Part shown: piece after piece, positions 10,652-21,998 of the stretch
How the letters are laid out: every line of letters begins with the position of its first letter
Position numbering within the stretch: the first letter of the stretch is position 1
From: Paracoccaceae bacterium
Lineage (GTDB): Bacteria > Pseudomonadota > Alphaproteobacteria > Rhodobacterales > Rhodobacteraceae
Assembly (NCBI GenBank): GCA_027486345.1
Contig: JAIXPH010000058.1
Location: 1 to 57,279 of the forward strand
Direction of reading: 5' to 3'
Length of the DNA stretch: 57,279 nucleotides
Translations under genes and position numbers: made by a program
Notes under the pieces: model-generated
The model's input: the letters and a program-made list of their open reading frames with translations, nothing else
Told to the model about the DNA's origin: nothing
The model's database searches: none

Positions 10652-11806
10652 ATGGCAAAACGTGACTATTACGATGTGCTTGGCGTTGCGCGCGGGGCTT
10701 CGGCGGAAGAGCTGAAGAAAGCCTATCGCCAAAAGGCGAAAGAGCTGCACCCCGACCGCAACTCTGACAACCCGAACGCCGAAGCCCAGTTCAAAGAGGT
10801 GAACGAGGCTTATGACGTCCTGAAGGACGGCGACAAGAAAGCCGCCTATGACCGCTATGGTCATGCGGCCTTTGAGGGCGGCTCGCGCGGGGGCGGCGGT
10901 GGTGCGGGCTACGGCGGCAACGCTGACTTCGCATCCGCGTTTTCTGACGTGTTCGAGGACCTGTTCGGCGATTTCATGGGCGGCCGCGGCGGTGCTGGCG
11001 GTGGCGGCCGGTCGCGCGCCCAGCGCGGATCGGACCTGCGCTACAACCTGCGTGTCAGTCTGGAAGAGGCCTATAGCGGCGTCCAGAAAACCATCAATGT
11101 CCCGACCTCGGTCAGTTGCGACACCTGCCGGGGCACCGGGGCCGAAGGCGGCGCCGAACCCGTCACCTGCCCCACCTGTTCGGGCATGGGCAAGGTCCGG
11201 GCGCAGCAGGGCTTTTTCACCGTCGAACGCACCTGCCCGACCTGCAACGGCATGGGCCAGATCGTCAAGAATCCTTGCCGGTCTTGTGGCGGTGCAGGCC
11301 GGACCGAAAAAGAACGCGCCCTGTCGGTCAACATCCCCGCCGGGGTGGAAACCGGCACCCGCATCCGTCTGGCGGGTGAGGGCGAGGCTGGCTTGCGCGG
11401 CGGACCCTCTGGGGATCTCTACATCTTCATCGAGGTGAGAGAGCACCCGATCTTCCAGCGCGACAGCGTCAATCTGTTCTGCCGCGTGCCGATCAGCATC
11501 ACCACGGCCGCCTTGGGCGGCGAGGTTGAGGTGCCCACGATCGACGGCGGCAAGGCGCGGGTCAAAGTCCCCGCCGGGGCCCAGACTGGCAAGCAACTGC
11601 GCCTGCGCGCCAAGGGCATGCCCGCCCTGCGCGGCGGTGGATCGGGCGATATGGTGCTGGAACTGGCGGTGGAAACCCCGGTCAACCTGACCGCGCGGCA
11701 ACGCGAACTCTTGGAAGAGTTTGAACGCCTGTCCGAGGAGAACAATCCCGAAGGCAGCACGTTCTTCAAGAAAGTCAAAGGCTTCTGGGACGGTATGAAG
11801 CCCTGA
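10652..11806 (+). CDS. dnaJ: Co-chaperone DnaJ (Hsp40)
   Basis: Stimulates DnaK ATPase and delivers substrates. The 384-residue type I protein has a J-domain with HPD at residues 33-35, a Gly-rich linker (about 75-125), and four zinc-finger repeats ([32 protein letters not shown]) at about 155-215. The two beta-barrel substrate domains follow, with the [11 protein letters not shown] and [13 protein letters not shown] motifs. It lies 76 bases after dnaK and is presumably read from the same heat-shock promoter, modulated by the hairpin between the genes. Nothing is missing from the family pattern. Confidence 0.99.
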   Translation: MAKRDYYDVLGVARGASAEELKKAYRQKAKELHPDRNSDNPNAEAQFKEVNEAYDVLKDGDKKAAYDRYGHAAFEGGSRGGGGGAGYGGNADFASAFSDVFEDLFGDFMGGRGGAGGGGRSRAQRGSDLRYNLRVSLEEAYSGVQKTINVPTSVSCDTCRGTGAEGGAEPVTCPTCSGMGKVRAQQGFFTVERTCPTCNGMGQIVKNPCRSCGGAGRTEKERALSVNIPAGVETGTRIRLAGEGEAGLRGGPSGDLYIFIEVREHPIFQRDSVNLFCRVPISITTAALGGEVEVPTIDGGKARVKVPAGAQTGKQLRLRAKGMPALRGGGSGDMVLELAVETPVNLTARQRELLEEFERLSEENNPEGSTFFKKVKGFWDGMKP

Positions 11807-11815
11807 CATACGCGC

Positions 11816-11885
11816 GCCCGGCACCACGCCGGGCCGCGAATTCTTTCTTGAAGAATTCGTTACGGAGTTTTTCTTAAAACTCCGT
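11816..11885 (+). terminator. Three tandem hairpins downstream of dnaJ
   Basis: Three consecutive perfect stems follow the dnaJ stop: GCCCGGC/GCCGGGC (11816-11834, 5-base loop), CGAATTCTT/AAGAATTCG (11837-11859, 5-base loop) and ACGGAGTTTT/AAAACTCCGT (11862-11885, 4-base TCTT loop). They are only 2 bases apart. No long T-tract follows the last one, although its own stem ends the left arm in TTTT. Likely the 3' end signal of the dnaK-dnaJ transcript; the two AT-containing hairpins may be a dispersed family repeat. Confidence 0.6.
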
Positions 11886-11933
11886 CCGGCCAGCGTTAGG
11901 GATTTCTTTACCGAACCGGCGCAGTCTGCGCGC

Positions 11934-12701
11934 ATGACCCAACGCGCATTCCATGATTCCGCCCTGCCGCTCTTTGCCGCTGACGCGGACGAGGCGGTGA
12001 CCGCTGCGCCCTTGGACGCAGGCCGCCTGCCCAGCTACATCGCCGACCATCGCAAACGCCTGCGTGACCGGTTCCGCGATGGCGGGCCGGGGGCGGTAGC
12101 GGACTATGAACTGCTGGAACTCCTGCTCTTCCGTGCCATCCCCCGGCAGGATGTCAAACCCCTCGCCCGTGATCTGATCGACACCTTCGGCGATCTCTGC
12201 GGCGTGATCTCTGCCCCTGCCGCGCGCCTGATGCAGGTGCGCGGGGTGGGGGAATCGGTCGTGCTGGAGCTCAAGCTGATCGAGGCCGCCGCCCAGCGCA
12301 TGGCCCGCGCGCGGGTGATGAACCGGCCTGTTCTGTCCTCATGGAACGCGCTGCTGGACTATTGCCACACCGCCATGGCGCACCGGTCCACCGAACAATT
12401 CCGCATCCTGTTTCTGGACCGCAAGAATGTGCTGATCGCGGATGAGGAACAGGCGAAAGGCACCGTCGATCATGTCCCGGTCTACCCCCGAGAGGTTGTG
12501 AAACGCGCGCTGGAACTGGATGCCTCGGCCATGATCATCGTGCACAACCACCCCTCGGGCGATCCGACGCCGTCGCAGGCCGATGTGTCCATGACCCAAC
12601 AGATCCTTGAGGCGTGTCAGGCGCTTGGCCTGACCCTGCATGACCATCTGGTGATCGGACGGGAGCGCGAGGTCAGTTTTCGGGCGCAGGGTCTGCTTTG
12701 A
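11934..12701 (+). CDS. radC: RadC family JAB/MPN-domain protein
   Basis: The 255-residue protein has an N-terminal helix-hairpin-helix-like UPF0758 region ([20 protein letters not shown], then [14 protein letters not shown]). The C-terminal JAB metalloprotease-like domain carries the JAMM signature [14 protein letters not shown] near residue 203. The name comes from an E. coli radiation-sensitive mutant later shown to map to another gene, so a DNA repair role is not established; nuclease or regulatory roles have been suggested for relatives. Its 3' end overlaps the converging OmpA-like gene by 29 bases. Confidence 0.92.
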   Translation: MTQRAFHDSALPLFAADADEAVTAAPLDAGRLPSYIADHRKRLRDRFRDGGPGAVADYELLELLLFRAIPRQDVKPLARDLIDTFGDLCGVISAPAARLMQVRGVGESVVLELKLIEAAAQRMARARVMNRPVLSSWNALLDYCHTAMAHRSTEQFRILFLDRKNVLIADEEQAKGTVDHVPVYPREVVKRALELDASAMIIVHNHPSGDPTPSQADVSMTQQILEACQALGLTLHDHLVIGREREVSFRAQGLL

Positions 12702-14190
12702 AATCGGGCCGCAACCAAAGCTCCACCCGCCGGTTCAGCCGCCGTCCCGCCGCGGTTTCGTCGCAGGCCATCGGCAGCGCCTCGCCAAAGGCCAGAACCT
12801 GCGGCAGGCGGTCGGCGGGCACGCCGGGGGCCGCGTCGCGCAGGGCCTTGGCCACGGCCTCGGCCCTTTCCCGCGACAGGTCCAGATTGGCCTCTGCCGC
12901 GCCGGAGCCGTCAGAGAACCCGGCCAGAACCAGCGCCTGACCCTTGAACATGGCGGCCTCCAGCAGCAGTGCCAGATCGGCAAGGTTGTCGCGCGAGGCG
13001 GCATCCAGCGTGCTGGACCCATCCTCGAAGCGGAAGGTCAGCGACAAACGGTCCGCGCCATCCATCGCATCAACCAGCGTTTTCAGATCTTCCAGCGTGG
13101 TTTCGGCGCCTGCCCCCTGAATCGCGTTGATCAGGCGCAGCCCGTCCAGCGTCATCGGCTGGCGTTCGGGCAAGCGGTCCACGTAACCGCTTTTCGCAAT
13201 CGCGGCCTGCGCCTGCGGATAGGACAGAAACTCCAGAAACTCGCGCGCCAGCAGGGGCAGGCGGCGTTTCGGTGTCAGCAGGTGGATCGGCAGCGCCAGC
13301 GGGTAATCCTCGGCCTTGACCGCCAGCGGGGTGGGCAGCAGCGGAAAGCCGCAGGAGTCCGTCAGGGTGATGGCCTTCGCCGCGCCGATGCTGGACCGGC
13401 CTGTCACCGCGATGGCCCAGGGGTCACGCGCCACGGCGGCGGCGAGGGCGGTCAGGTCGGGATGCACCTCTGCCGCCTTGATCGTGCGCCCCAGACGCGC
13501 GCCCAGCGCCTTTTGCAACCCGTTGTCGGCCGGCAGGGCGTGCAAGACAAGCGGCATGTCCGGACCGCCAATCTCGGCCCAGTTCGCCACCTCACCGGCC
13601 AGCACACGGGCCAGATCGGCGGACGACACCTTTGCTATGGGATTGTCCGCCGCGACGATGGGCACCAGCGCATCCAGCGCCAGCGTGCGCGCGCCCAGAC
13701 CCTCCGGCGTTTCGGCGGCGATGACCAGATCGGCCTGTCCCCCCTCCAGCAGCGGCAGGGCCTGCGCCACTGGCAGCGCGGCAAAGGAGAACGCGGCCAG
13801 CAACTGCCCTGTCGTCGGGTCGATCAGGCGGGTGGCGTCGCCACCCACCTCAAGCGTCAGGCGGCGGAAATCGGCAAAGGCGCGGATCAGACCGGGCAGG
13901 ATGCGTGCGCCCGGATCACCTTCGCCCACGATCCGGATGACAGCGCGCGGGGCGGTCAGTCCGGGGCAGCCGGGGCCCTCGCAGATCACGCCCTGCGCGT
14001 CCACGGTCAGGGGGCCGTAGGCGCTGAGGATGCGGTAAAACTCGCCGTCAAAGGCCTGCAACGTGCCGCTGAGTTCCAACCCCCCATCGCGCGCGATCAG
14101 GGTGACATCCTGCGCCAGAGCACGGGACCCTACAGAAAAAACCGAAAGCGCGGCGATCACCGCCGCGCCACACGCGAAAAACCGTCTCAC
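12673..14190 (-). CDS. Exported PstS-like substrate-binding / OmpA-domain fusion protein
   Basis: A 505-residue secreted protein. Residues 1-27 form a signal peptide ending ALA-Q. Residues of about 85-320 look like a PstS-type (PBP-like) periplasmic binding domain ([58 protein letters not shown]). The final 130 residues are an OmpA peptidoglycan-binding domain ([39 protein letters not shown]). So a solute-binding domain is tethered to the cell wall; the ligand is unknown, and no permease genes are nearby. It follows another exported protein gene by 19 bases and is probably cotranscribed with it. Its 3' end overlaps radC on the other strand. Confidence 0.85.
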   Translation of the reverse strand: MRRFFACGAAVIAALSVFSVGSRALAQDVTLIARDGGLELSGTLQAFDGEFYRILSAYGPLTVDAQGVICEGPGCPGLTAPRAVIRIVGEGDPGARILPGLIRAFADFRRLTLEVGGDATRLIDPTTGQLLAAFSFAALPVAQALPLLEGGQADLVIAAETPEGLGARTLALDALVPIVAADNPIAKVSSADLARVLAGEVANWAEIGGPDMPLVLHALPADNGLQKALGARLGRTIKAAEVHPDLTALAAAVARDPWAIAVTGRSSIGAAKAITLTDSCGFPLLPTPLAVKAEDYPLALPIHLLTPKRRLPLLAREFLEFLSYPQAQAAIAKSGYVDRLPERQPMTLDGLRLINAIQGAGAETTLEDLKTLVDAMDGADRLSLTFRFEDGSSTLDAASRDNLADLALLLEAAMFKGQALVLAGFSDGSGAAEANLDLSRERAEAVAKALRDAAPGVPADRLPQVLAFGEALPMACDETAAGRRLNRRVELWLRPDFKADPAPEN

Positions 14191-14209
14191 TGCAACGCCT
14201 GACCAAAGA

Positions 14210-15151
14210 TCACTCTGACGAGGCGAGTGTCAGGTCACCGCGCGGATTGTTCAAGACAATAAAGTCACCCAGCGCATCACAACCGGGCATCGCCATCGAC
14301 AGGTCCTGCACCCTGACCTTGCCGTCGCGGCTGTCCAGCATTTCGCCCAGAAGCTCGCGCCCGCAGGTTTGCGCGGTGACCTGCGCCTCGACCGACAGCT
14401 CGACCTTGCCTGTGGCGGGCAGCGTATAGACCTCGGCCAGCAAGGGCAGGGGGACGGTGGCATCGCCCAAGGCGACGACAGCGGCACCCGCCTCGGTGAT
14501 GCCGTCCAGCATGGCGAGCGGTTGTGCGGTCAGATGGCCCGCTTCGCCATAGGTCGCGCCATCGCGGAAGGCATTCAGGGCAAAGCGGTCCTCGCCGGAC
14601 CATTGCACCACGAAGCGCTGCATGTCCTGCAATTCCGGCATCGGCATCATCGCCTCTTCACGGGACTTGTCGGCGAAGGTGACGTCGACTTCACCCGCCA
14701 TATCCAGCGCGGGCAGGGCGGTGAACAGCGAGCCTGTGGCCGTGGTCCGGGCCGTCACCGTCAACCCGGCATGGGACAGGGTCACCCGCTCTTCCGCATG
14801 GCAGGGGGCGACGAGGGTCACGCCCAGCATCGCGCCATCCTGCGGCACGAGATCCAGATGGACCGGGCAGTCCGGTGCCACGGATTCCGGCTGTGCTGGC
14901 GTTGCGGCGGCTGTCTCTGGCAGGGTGGCGGCGGCCGGGAGCAGCACAGGGTCCGGGTCCTTCACCACGGGCGCCACGGCGGCAGGCGGTGAAGGTGGAA
15001 CCTCGGCCCGGGCAAGCTGCGGCGCCGGCGCTTCTGGCAGAGCGGTCACATCCGCCGCATCGGCGGTGGCTTCTGCCTGCACGAATTGCCCCGCGGCCAG
15101 CGCCACGGCCACAATGGCGAAAACCGAAGACAGGCTGCGCTTACGATCCAT
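14210..15151 (-). CDS. Exported protein of unknown function, Pro/Ala-rich N-terminal linker
   Basis: 313 residues. The ATG at 15151 (AAAGG 7 bases upstream) gives a clean signal peptide (RKRSLSSVFAIVAVALAAGQ, cleaved near QAEA). An earlier ATG at 15196 would put 15 extra residues before it. After the signal comes about 90 residues rich in Pro and Ala, likely a flexible linker. A globular domain of about 200 residues follows, with two Cys pairs' worth of cysteines (PDCPVHLDL, APCHAEERV, QTCGRELL, PGCDALGDF) that could form disulfides in the periplasm. I recognise no family. It lies between a lipoprotein gene and the PstS/OmpA fusion gene, all downstream of secA on the same strand. Confidence 0.75.
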   Translation of the reverse strand: MDRKRSLSSVFAIVAVALAAGQFVQAEATADAADVTALPEAPAPQLARAEVPPSPPAAVAPVVKDPDPVLLPAAATLPETAAATPAQPESVAPDCPVHLDLVPQDGAMLGVTLVAPCHAEERVTLSHAGLTVTARTTATGSLFTALPALDMAGEVDVTFADKSREEAMMPMPELQDMQRFVVQWSGEDRFALNAFRDGATYGEAGHLTAQPLAMLDGITEAGAAVVALGDATVPLPLLAEVYTLPATGKVELSVEAQVTAQTCGRELLGEMLDSRDGKVRVQDLSMAMPGCDALGDFIVLNNPRGDLTLASSE

Positions 15152-15249
15152 ACCAACACCTTTGACCGAGTCTTTACCTCCGAAAGGGTGGATCATCCGC
15201 AGGGCAAAAACATGGCCATTCCGTGGAGAAAAATGGCAAAGGCCGGGCG

Positions 15250-15864
15250 TCAGGTATAGCCGTAATGCCAGCGCAGGGTCTTGAAGCGGATCAGCGGGAT
15301 GGGTCGTTTCAAGGCGTCGGACAGATCCAGCATAATCTCTTCTGGCGCGGTGTCCCTGGGAAGGTCAAAGCGCAGCGTCACACTGGCAAAGCCCTGCGCT
15401 GCGACGCTGACGGGTTCGGACAGCCCTAAGATACGGGCGGACCGGCCTGCCAGCGCCGCCCCGATCGGCGTCAGGTCTTGTCCCTTTGCCGTGATCCGCA
15501 CGCGCCCGGGAAGGATGGACACAGCGCGCGGGCCGGGCTGGACATCCAGCGTCAGGGTCATTTCCCCGTCGCCCGCCGTGCGCGCCCGATCCCCCAGCGT
15601 GATCGAGGTGGGCACCACCGCCAGCACCACCTGCACATCGCTGCTGCGGACATCTTCGCCCAAGGTGATGGTCAAGGCCACGCCATCGCGCGTCAGCGTG
15701 CGGGTCTGGTTGATTTCATAAATGGTGCCGGGCTGCGTGCTGGGCGGTTCCGTGCCCACAAAATAGGGCGCCGCCATGGTGCCGCTGCGAAAGCCGGCAC
15801 AGGCCGATGTCAGGGCCAGCACCGCGGCACATACAGCCAAAAGGTAAGTTCGACGGCGCGCCAT
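15250..15864 (-). CDS. Putative outer-membrane or periplasmic lipoprotein, unknown function
   Basis: 204 residues beginning MARRRTYLLAVCAAVLAL, followed by a lipobox-like LTSAC, so the mature protein should start at the lipidated Cys (about residue 22). The rest is predicted beta-rich (alternating hydrophobic strands such as VALTITLGEDV, MTLTLDVQPG, VTLRFDLPRD) with no motif I can name. I chose the ATG at 15864 because it gives the lipoprotein signal; the frame is open further upstream but that part lacks a plausible start. It sits 103 bases after secA on the same strand. Confidence 0.72.
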   Translation of the reverse strand: MARRRTYLLAVCAAVLALTSACAGFRSGTMAAPYFVGTEPPSTQPGTIYEINQTRTLTRDGVALTITLGEDVRSSDVQVVLAVVPTSITLGDRARTAGDGEMTLTLDVQPGPRAVSILPGRVRITAKGQDLTPIGAALAGRSARILGLSEPVSVAAQGFASVTLRFDLPRDTAPEEIMLDLSDALKRPIPLIRFKTLRWHYGYT

Positions 15865-15967
15865 CCTTGCCCCCCTCAACACAGCGGATGCCAAAGAGTA
15901 ACGGCGCTTTGACGGGTCAGGCAAGGCAGAGGCCGCGCCCCTGTTCAGGGCGCGGCCTTGGTGTGCC

Positions 15968-18712
<2,745 letters not shown>

Positions 18713-18897
18713 GTTTTCTCCGCCTGGTCGTTACCTGACATCATCGTGTGAGGCTGTGGCTTGCCCGCCCCCAACGCCTTCCATAGAAGAGCCAAGTGGA
18801 CCGGCCGGCCCCGTCGCACGCGACCACCGCGATGTAAGGGGAATGGCCGCGTCAGTCAACGTCGCGTGAGGGCGCGGCCACATCAGGAGATGGTGAA

Positions 18898-19767
18898 ATG
18901 GCGAAACAAACGGGGTTCTGGGCGGGTCTGGCAGTTGTCTGCGCCGCAGCGATGCCGGTCTATGCACAGGATGACGCGGCCGCCGCGCCAACCGACCTGA
19001 CGGCATCCACGGTGGTTGCGACCGTGAACGGCACGGAAATCACGCTGGGTGAGTTGATCGTGCTGCGCGAGAAACTGCCGGCGCAGTATCAATCGCTGCC
19101 CGATGATGTGCTGTTCAAGGGTCTGATCGATCAGGCCGTGCAGCAGGCCGCCTTGGCGCAATCGGTCGGTGCGCCGTCCAAGCGCGATGAGCTGTGGATC
19201 GCCACCGAAGGCCGCAACTATCTGGCCGGCAAGGCGCTGCAAGCCGTGGTCGCTGCCGCCGTGACGGATGAGGCGCTGCAAGCCGCCTATGACGCGAAAT
19301 ATGCCGCGGCCCCCGCCGAGCAGGAATTCAACGCGGCCCATATCCTTGTCGAGACCGAGGAAAAGGCCAAGGAACTGAAGGCGCAGATCGACGGCGGCGC
19401 GGATTTTGCCGAACTGGCCAAGGCCAATTCCACCGACACCGGTTCGGGCGCGAATGGCGGCGATCTGGGCTGGTTCCGCAAGGGCATGATGGTGGCACCG
19501 TTCGAAAACGCCGTTGCCGCGATGCCGGCGGGCACCGTGTCCGACCCGGTGAAGACGGATTTCGGCTGGCACATCATCAAGTTGAACGAAGTCCGCGACG
19601 CGGCGAAGCCGACGCTGGATGACGTGCGCGAAGAACTGGCCTCCGAAATCGAACAGAAGGCCGTCGAGGATCAGATCACCAAGGTGACGGCCGAAGCCAC
19701 GGTCACCCGTCCGGGCGAGGGCATCGATCCGGCGGTCTTGCGCGACGCGACCATTCTGGACAAATAA
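18898..19767 (+). CDS. Periplasmic peptidyl-prolyl cis-trans isomerase, parvulin type
   Basis: 289 residues with an N-terminal signal peptide (GFWAGLAVVCAAAMPVYAQD) and a PpiC/rotamase domain at about 135-240. That domain has FNAAHILVETEEKAKEL, FAELAKANSTDTGS, GGDLGWFRKGMMVAPFE and the closing FGWHIIKLNEVRDA. The flanking helical parts resemble the SurA/PrsA chaperone arm. It probably assists folding of exported or outer-membrane proteins. Transcribed divergently from secA with a 185-base shared upstream region, and followed by argJ after 27 bases. Confidence 0.92.
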   Translation: MAKQTGFWAGLAVVCAAAMPVYAQDDAAAAPTDLTASTVVATVNGTEITLGELIVLREKLPAQYQSLPDDVLFKGLIDQAVQQAALAQSVGAPSKRDELWIATEGRNYLAGKALQAVVAAAVTDEALQAAYDAKYAAAPAEQEFNAAHILVETEEKAKELKAQIDGGADFAELAKANSTDTGSGANGGDLGWFRKGMMVAPFENAVAAMPAGTVSDPVKTDFGWHIIKLNEVRDAAKPTLDDVREELASEIEQKAVEDQITKVTAEATVTRPGEGIDPAVLRDATILDK

Positions 19768-19794
19768 GACCACAGCGCATCGCAGGGGGCGGAG

Positions 19795-21171
19795 ATGGCC
19801 GAGACGAATTGGAAATCCAAGGCGCAGAAGCTGAAGAAGCGTCTGAAGGACCTGAAGAAACGTCTGGCCGAGGATGCGGTCGCGCGGGCGGCCGCCTCTG
19901 CCCTTGCGGCTCCGGTGAAGCCCAAGGCGGCCAAGCCGGTCTCCCCCCTTGCCCCCAAAGACGGATTCCCGGCGCTGCCGCGCATCGCCGGGGTCGAATT
20001 TGCCGCCGTCGGGGCGGGGATCAAGTATCAGAACCGCAAGGATGTGATGCTGATCCGTCTGGCCCCCGGCACGGCGATGGCGGGGGTGTTCACCCGATCC
20101 TCCACCCGGTCGGGCTGCGTGCGTGACGGGCAGGAAAAACTGTCGCTGCCAGTGCCCAAGGGGGCAGGGGCGGCGATCATCGTGAATTCAGGAAATTCGA
20201 ACGCCTTCACCGGCAAGGTCGGTGACAAGGCAGTGGCGGCGGTCTGCGGATCGGTCGCCAAGGCGCTGGATATCCCCGAAAGCCGGGTGTTTTCCTCCTC
20301 GACCGGGGTGATCGGCGAACCGCTGCCGTTCGAGAAGATCACCGCCAAGGTTCCCGAACTGGTCGCCGATCTGCGCGAGGATGCCATCGAGATGGCGGCG
20401 CAGGCGATGATGACCACCGACACCTTTCCGAAAGGTGCCGCAGCCACCGTGCAGGGCGAGGGCGGCGAAATCCGCATCGCAGGCATCGCCAAGGGGTCGG
20501 GCATGATTGCGCCGGATATGGCCACGATGCTGGTCTATATCTTCACCGACGCCAAGATCAGCGCGGCAAACCTGCAAAAGATGCTGTCGCGCAACGTGGA
20601 TGACACGTTCAACTCCATCACCGTGGACAGCGATACCTCTACCTCTGACACGCTGCTGGTCGCCGCCACCGGTCAATCCCCGGCGGCAGAGGTCAAGGCG
20701 ACAGGGCCGGTGGCCAAGGCCTTTGAGGCCGCGCTGAAAGGCGTGATGCGGGATCTGGCGTTGCAGGTGATCCGCGACGGCGAAGGCGCCACCAAACTGG
20801 TCGAAGTGCGCGTGACCGGCGCAGCATCTCCCGAAGATGCAGCCAAGGTCGCGTTTTCCATCGCCAATTCGCCGCTGGTCAAGACCGCCGTGGCGGGGCA
20901 GGACCCGAACTGGGGCCGCATCGTCGCCGCTGTCGGCAAGTCGGGTGCGCAGGCGGATCGGGACCGTCTGACCATCCGCTTTGGAGATATCCTCGTGGCG
21001 CAAAAGGGCTGGCGCCACCCGGGCTACAAAGAAGAAGACGGCGCGAATTACATGCTGCAACCCGAACTGGTGATCGCCGTCGATCTGGGTCTGGGCAAGG
21101 CAGCGCGCACGGTCTGGACCTGTGACCTGACCAACCGCTACGTGGAGATCAACGCGGATTACCGGTCTTGA
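19795..21171 (+). CDS. argJ: Bifunctional ornithine acetyltransferase / N-acetylglutamate synthase
   Basis: Transfers acetyl from N-acetylornithine to glutamate in the cyclic arginine pathway (argG is also in this window). 458 residues. The autoproteolytic site is in APDMATMLVYIF, with the nucleophile Thr at about residue 244; other family motifs are IVNSGNSNAFTG, SSSTGVIGEPLP, DSDTSTSDT and QDPNWGRIVAAVGKSG. The N-terminal 50 residues are an unusual Lys-rich, heptad-like leader (KLKKRLKDLKKRLAED) followed by an Ala/Pro/Lys linker before the normal start of ArgJ at PLAPK. A GTG at 19915 would remove the leader but lacks a ribosome site; GGGGGC precedes the ATG used here. It overlaps mutT by 4 bases. 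Confidence 0.96.
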   Translation: MAETNWKSKAQKLKKRLKDLKKRLAEDAVARAAASALAAPVKPKAAKPVSPLAPKDGFPALPRIAGVEFAAVGAGIKYQNRKDVMLIRLAPGTAMAGVFTRSSTRSGCVRDGQEKLSLPVPKGAGAAIIVNSGNSNAFTGKVGDKAVAAVCGSVAKALDIPESRVFSSSTGVIGEPLPFEKITAKVPELVADLREDAIEMAAQAMMTTDTFPKGAAATVQGEGGEIRIAGIAKGSGMIAPDMATMLVYIFTDAKISAANLQKMLSRNVDDTFNSITVDSDTSTSDTLLVAATGQSPAAEVKATGPVAKAFEAALKGVMRDLALQVIRDGEGATKLVEVRVTGAASPEDAAKVAFSIANSPLVKTAVAGQDPNWGRIVAAVGKSGAQADRDRLTIRFGDILVAQKGWRHPGYKEEDGANYMLQPELVIAVDLGLGKAARTVWTCDLTNRYVEINADYRS

Positions 21172-21566
21172 GGATCGTCCTCGTCACCGCCGTCGCCCTG
21201 ATCGACGCCGACGGCAGGGTGCTGCTGGCGCAACGGCCAGAGGGCAAGTCCTTGGCCGGCCTGTGGGAATTTCCCGGCGGCAAGGTGGAACCGGGCGAAA
21301 CCCCCGAAGCCGCCCTGATCCGCGAGCTGAAGGAAGAGCTGGGCATCGACACATGGAAAAGCTGTCTGGCCCCGCTGACTTTTGCCAGCCACAGCTATGA
21401 CGACTTCCACCTGCTGATGCCGCTTTTTGCCTGCCGCCGCTGGGAAGGCACGCCGCAGGGACAAGAGGGCCAGACGCTGGCATGGGTGCGCCCCAACGCG
21501 CTGAAGGATTACCCGATGCCGCCCGCCGACATTCCCCTGATCCCGATCCTGCGCGACTGGCTGTGA
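21168..21566 (+). CDS. mutT: 8-oxo-dGTP diphosphatase (Nudix, MutT)
   Basis: Hydrolyses 8-oxo-dGTP and so prevents A:T to C:G transversions. 132 residues with a complete Nudix box starting GGKVEPGETPEAAL and continuing REL-x2-EELG (about residues 33-56), and the MutT-type C-terminus WVRPNALKDYPMPPADIPLI. The start is a rare TTG at 21168 that overlaps the argJ stop (TTGA), so translation is probably coupled to argJ; no independent ribosome site is obvious. The argJ-mutT order is common in alphaproteobacteria. Confidence 0.93.
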   Translation: MRIVLVTAVALIDADGRVLLAQRPEGKSLAGLWEFPGGKVEPGETPEAALIRELKEELGIDTWKSCLAPLTFASHSYDDFHLLMPLFACRRWEGTPQGQEGQTLAWVRPNALKDYPMPPADIPLIPILRDWL

Positions 21567-21627
21567 ACCCATACCCATTGGGGCATTTTACCTGTTTTGC
21601 ACCAGAAAAGGCCCATCCATAGGGATG

Positions 21628-21646
21628 TGTTCACGAAATGTGAACA
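21628..21646. promoter_or_regulatory. Perfect palindrome, candidate operator
   Basis: TGTTCAC-GAAAT-GTGAACA is a perfect 7-bp inverted repeat with a 5-base spacer in the 159-base gap between mutT and the small gene at 21726. The arrangement is typical of a dimeric helix-turn-helix regulator's site. I cannot match it to a known regulator. It lies 79 bases before the next start codon, in an AT-richer stretch than its surroundings. Confidence 0.5.
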
Positions 21647-21725
21647 ATTTATGGTGGATTTGTAGATCGAGAGTCGTACACTCTTCATCAACGACAGAAT
21701 GCGTTTTCCGGGGGGAGAAACGATC

Positions 21726-21866
21726 ATGATCCGCACCATCAGCGTTGGCAGTTGCGTGTCCATCCAAGGGCTGTTCGTCAGCCAGTTGTCGGATGGAAAG
21801 ATCGTCGTGAAGGTCGATGAAAAGACCTTTGTCGGCTATCCGGTGGCACAACAGCGCGCGTCCTGA
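21726..21866 (+). CDS. Small 46-residue protein of unknown function
   Basis: Starts MIRTISVGSCVSIQGLFVSQ and ends PVAQQRAS. A strong ribosome site (GGGGGAGAA) lies 7-14 bases before the ATG, and a rho-independent terminator follows 23 bases after the stop, so it looks like a complete one-gene transcription unit. The predicted product is one compact beta-rich module (VSIQGLFV, GKIVVKVDEKTFVG), with one Cys and no membrane segment or signal. I recognise no family, though I have an impression of similar tiny proteins in other Rhodobacteraceae. A perfect palindrome (21628-21646) upstream suggests regulation. Confidence 0.65.
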   Translation: MIRTISVGSCVSIQGLFVSQLSDGKIVVKVDEKTFVGYPVAQQRAS

Positions 21867-21888
21867 AACCCACATCACCACAGGTTTG

Positions 21889-21915
21889 GCCCTGTCGCTT
21901 GCGGGAGGGCTTTTT
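21889..21915 (+). terminator. Rho-independent terminator of the 46-codon gene
   Basis: GCCCT at 21889-21893 pairs with AGGGC at 21906-21910 and is followed immediately by TTTTT and CATTT. The stem is short but GC-rich and correctly placed 23 bases after the stop codon at 21866. Confidence 0.65.
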
Positions 21916-21940
21916 CATTTGCGCCGCCCGCCCGCAAGCA

Positions 21941-21965
21941 AAAGGCCCGCATCGCTGCGGGCCTT
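21941..21965 (-). terminator. Rho-independent terminator of the infB operon
   Basis: AAGGCCCGC at 21942-21950 pairs with GCGGGCCTT at 21957-21965 around a 6-base loop. On the minus strand the stem runs straight into TTTTGC, 34 bases past the infB stop. It separates infB from the converging small gene and may act in both directions. Confidence 0.75.
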
Positions 21966-21998
21966 CTGTATTTCTGGAGGCGACGATCAGGCCGTGGC

